Of a stretch of 7,812 nt of DNA, positions 6,374 to 7,812 are shown one piece after another. Both the position numbers and the translations under genes were made by a program. Numbering within the stretch: position 1 is the first letter of the stretch; each line of letters opens with the position of its first letter. The notes beneath the pieces are model-generated. The model was not told the DNA's origin. It ran no database searches and saw only the letters and a list, made by a program, of their open reading frames with translations. Source of the stretch: Chromobacteriaceae bacterium (GTDB lineage: Bacteria > Pseudomonadota > Gammaproteobacteria > Burkholderiales > Aquaspirillaceae); contig JASLDQ010000005.1 in assembly GCA_030151505.1 (NCBI GenBank), forward strand, positions 1-7,812. The letters run 5' to 3'.

Positions 6374-7300
6374 CTAGCCGGCCAGCGCCACGGCCGGCCG
6401 GCCGAAGCGGACGGCAAGGTTGTCGGCCGTCAGCGGCTCGCCGGCGAGGCTGGCGTCGGTTACCCGCAAGACGCCGCCGTCGGCGCAGACGATGCGCAGC
6501 TGGCCGTCGGCGGCGGACAGCTCGGCCACGGCCGGGCGCTGCGCCACGCTGCCGGCCCGGCGGGTCTGCCAGACTTGCAGGCGGCCTTCGGCCAGGTCGG
6601 CAAAGGCGCCGGGATAGGGGTGGGTCAGCGCGCGCACAAAGTTGTGCAGCTGCGCGGCCCCGGCCTGCGCCGGAATGCGGCCGTCCTCCGGCTTGCGCCC
6701 GCCGAAATAGGCGCCCTGGCTCAGGTCCTGCACCGAAAAGACGGCGGAGCCGTCCAGAAGGCCGGGCAGGCAGCGCCACAGCACCAGCTCGGCGGCGACG
6801 GTGACCTTGTCGAACACGTCCTGCGCGCTGTCGTCCGGCAGGATGGGCACGGCGAACTGGTCGACGATCGCGCCGTTGTCCGGCTTCTCGTTCATCACGT
6901 GCAGGGTGGCGCCGGTTTCGGTTTCGCCGTGGATCACCGCCCAGTTGGTCGGCACCCGTCCGCGGTACTTGGGCAGCAGCGAGCCGTGCATGTTGAACGC
7001 CCCGCAAGGCGCGGCCTGCAACAGCGGCGCCTTGAGCATGTGGCGATAGTAGAACGAGAACAGGAAATCGGGCCGGGCCGCGCGCACCGCCTCGAGCACC
7101 TCGTCGGTGTTGGGGTCGTCCGGGGTGATGACCGGGATGCCGTAGCTTTCGGCCAGCTTCTGCACGCTGCCGAACCAGATGGTCTCGGCCGGGTTGTCGC
7201 GGTGAGTGACTACCAGCGCCACCTCGACCCCGCGCCCGAGCAGCGCCGACAGGCAGCGCACGCCGACGTTGTGATAGGCGAACACGACGGCGCGGCTCAT
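6374..7300 (-). CDS. UDP-4-amino-4-deoxy-L-arabinose formyltransferase, stand-alone ArnA N-terminal half
   Basis: Transfers a formyl group from 10-formyl-tetrahydrofolate to the amine of UDP-Ara4N, giving UDP-Ara4FN, the ArnC substrate. The 308 residues correspond to the N-terminal transformylase domain of E. coli ArnA (about 300 residues). Catalytic residues are Asn103 and His105 in FNMHGSLLP (102-110) and Asp141 in EKPDNGAIVDQ (138-148), equal to N102, H104 and D140 of ArnA. The KYRGR and PTNW motifs follow (111-120). The C-terminal part (about 205-305) is the methionyl-tRNA-formyltransferase-like C domain. The start is the ATG at 7300, which overlaps the arnC stop as ATGA and has a strong AAGGAG 8 bases upstream. 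The frame stays open a further 143 codons inside arnC, but that is not coding in this frame. The product ends at TAG with no fusion to the next gene. Formally, Fmt-type paralogues are similar, but the neighbours settle the role. Confidence 0.95.
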   Translation of the reverse strand: MSRAVVFAYHNVGVRCLSALLGRGVEVALVVTHRDNPAETIWFGSVQKLAESYGIPVITPDDPNTDEVLEAVRAARPDFLFSFYYRHMLKAPLLQAAPCGAFNMHGSLLPKYRGRVPTNWAVIHGETETGATLHVMNEKPDNGAIVDQFAVPILPDDSAQDVFDKVTVAAELVLWRCLPGLLDGSAVFSVQDLSQGAYFGGRKPEDGRIPAQAGAAQLHNFVRALTHPYPGAFADLAEGRLQVWQTRRAGSVAQRPAVAELSAADGQLRIVCADGGVLRVTDASLAGEPLTADNLAVRFGRPAVALAG

Positions 7301-7812
7301 GGCTGCGGCTCCTTCTGTTCCAGCACCGCCCCCACCACATAGCGCGGCCGCTGCCGCACTTCCTGATAGATGCGGCCGATGTATTCGCCCAGCAGGCCAA
7401 TGCCGAACAGCGCGATGCCGATCAAGAGAAAGGCGATGGCGAACAGGGTGAACAGCCCGCCCTCTTCCGGGCCGAGAAACAGCCGGCGCGCGCCCATGTA
7501 GACGACCAGAAAGCCCGACAGCACCGACACGATGATGCCGGCGAAGGAGAACATCTGCAGCGGCACCAGCGAGAAGCCGGTCATCAGGTCGAAGTTGAGC
7601 CGGATCAGGCTGTAGAGCGAGTACTTCGATTCGCCGGCGTGGCGCTCCTCGTGCCCGACCACGATTTCGGTCGGATTCTGGGCGAACTGGTAGGCCAGCG
7701 CCGGGATGAAGGTATGCATCTCGTTGCACTGGTTGATGGTGTCGATGATGCGGCGGCTGTAGGCGCGCATCATGCAGCCCTGGTCGGTCATCTTGATGCG
7801 GGTGATGCGCTC
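7297..7812 (-). CDS. arnC: Undecaprenyl-phosphate Ara4FN transferase, C-terminal part
   Basis: Inner-membrane glycosyltransferase (GT-2 family) that moves Ara4FN from UDP to undecaprenyl phosphate. Only the last 171 residues are in the window; the N-terminal GT-A catalytic domain with its DxD lies beyond 7812. The reading frame is open to the edge, so the ATG at 7791 (MTDQGC) is internal. MTDQGCMMRAYSR (8-20 of the visible part) resembles the E. coli ArnC sequence MTDYGCMLRAYRR, and the ESKYS motif follows. Two hydrophobic segments, around visible residues 67-90 and 104-128, are the expected membrane pair, after which GEYIGRIY and RPRY match the family end. The stop TGA overlaps the next start (ATGA), consistent with coupling. 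ArnB is expected just upstream. A general GtrB/dolichol-phosphate-mannose synthase-like enzyme is the alternative, but the context makes ArnC far more likely. Confidence 0.95.
   Translation of the reverse strand, partial: ERITRIKMTDQGCMMRAYSRRIIDTINQCNEMHTFIPALAYQFAQNPTEIVVGHEERHAGESKYSLYSLIRLNFDLMTGFSLVPLQMFSFAGIIVSVLSGFLVVYMGARRLFLGPEEGGLFTLFAIAFLLIGIALFGIGLLGEYIGRIYQEVRQRPRYVVGAVLEQKEPQP
7309..7314 (-). promoter_or_regulatory. Ribosome binding site of the formyltransferase
   Basis: AAGGAG on the minus strand, 8 bases before the ATG at 7300 and inside the last codons of arnC. It is the strongest Shine-Dalgarno in the operon and decides the start of the formyltransferase against the longer open frame. 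Confidence 0.8.

Larger units (their letters stand above)
3009..7812 (-). other. Ara4N (arn) operon, 3' part
   Basis: Five same-strand genes, arnC (partial), formyltransferase, decarboxylase, arnD and ugd, follow each other with an overlap of 4 bases and gaps of 46, 3 and 22 bases and no terminator between them, so one transcript is likely. Together they cover UDP-glucose to undecaprenyl-phosphate Ara4N except the ArnB amination step. This pathway caps lipid A phosphates and confers polymyxin resistance in enterobacteria and pseudomonads. The promoter and any PmrA- or PhoP-type site lie beyond the right edge. Confidence 0.85.

Noticed and set aside
7301..7729. N-terminal extension of the formyltransferase by 143 codons
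   Set aside because: The stretch overlaps arnC, is low-complexity in this frame, and a strong ribosome binding site precedes the ATG at 7300, which matches the usual start of the family.
1..7812. tRNA, rRNA, CRISPR, insertion sequence or prophage signals
   Set aside because: I saw no regularly spaced repeats, transposase or integrase motifs, or tRNA-like cloverleaf sequences on either strand.

Overview
The window is high-GC DNA (about two thirds G+C in the rows I sampled) with tightly packed genes, all on the minus strand. Protein similarity and gene content suggest a free-living Gram-negative betaproteobacterium, possibly of the Chromobacterium/Neisseriales type. That assignment is inference from recall; there is no rRNA or other taxonomic marker here.

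Right side, 7812 down to 3009: a lipid A modification (Ara4N, aminoarabinose) operon read leftward. In transcription order it holds the C-terminal part of ArnC (undecaprenyl-phosphate Ara4FN transferase, running off the window), a stand-alone formyltransferase equal to the N-terminal half of E. coli ArnA, a stand-alone UDP-glucuronate decarboxylase equal to the C-terminal half of ArnA, ArnD (deformylase) and Ugd (UDP-glucose 6-dehydrogenase). Junctions are tight: a 4-base overlap, then gaps of 46, 3 and 22 bases. Ugd makes UDP-glucuronate, the decarboxylase makes the 4-keto-pentose, ArnB (not in the window, presumably upstream) would aminate it, the formyltransferase protects the amine, ArnC loads the sugar onto undecaprenyl phosphate, and ArnD removes the formyl group. 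ArnT and the ArnE/ArnF flippase are not between ArnC and the end of the cluster, so they must lie upstream or elsewhere.

Middle, 3008 to 2623: a gene-free gap of 386 bases with a hairpin just after ugd, a 16-base palindrome, and the leader of the next gene.

Left side: a membrane-anchored diguanylate cyclase with a periplasmic Cache-type sensor and an intact GGDEF active site (1069-2622), followed by a good intrinsic terminator. A 194-base spacer with an inverted repeat follows. Last is a zinc-dependent alcohol dehydrogenase (starting at 874) that runs off the left edge; it is missing from any list of closed ORFs because its stop codon is outside the window.

I see no mobile element, CRISPR array, tRNA or rRNA, and no clear undescribed system. 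The most noteworthy points are the division of ArnA into two genes, the lower GC of the decarboxylase gene relative to its neighbours, and the absence of the final transfer genes at this end of the cluster.
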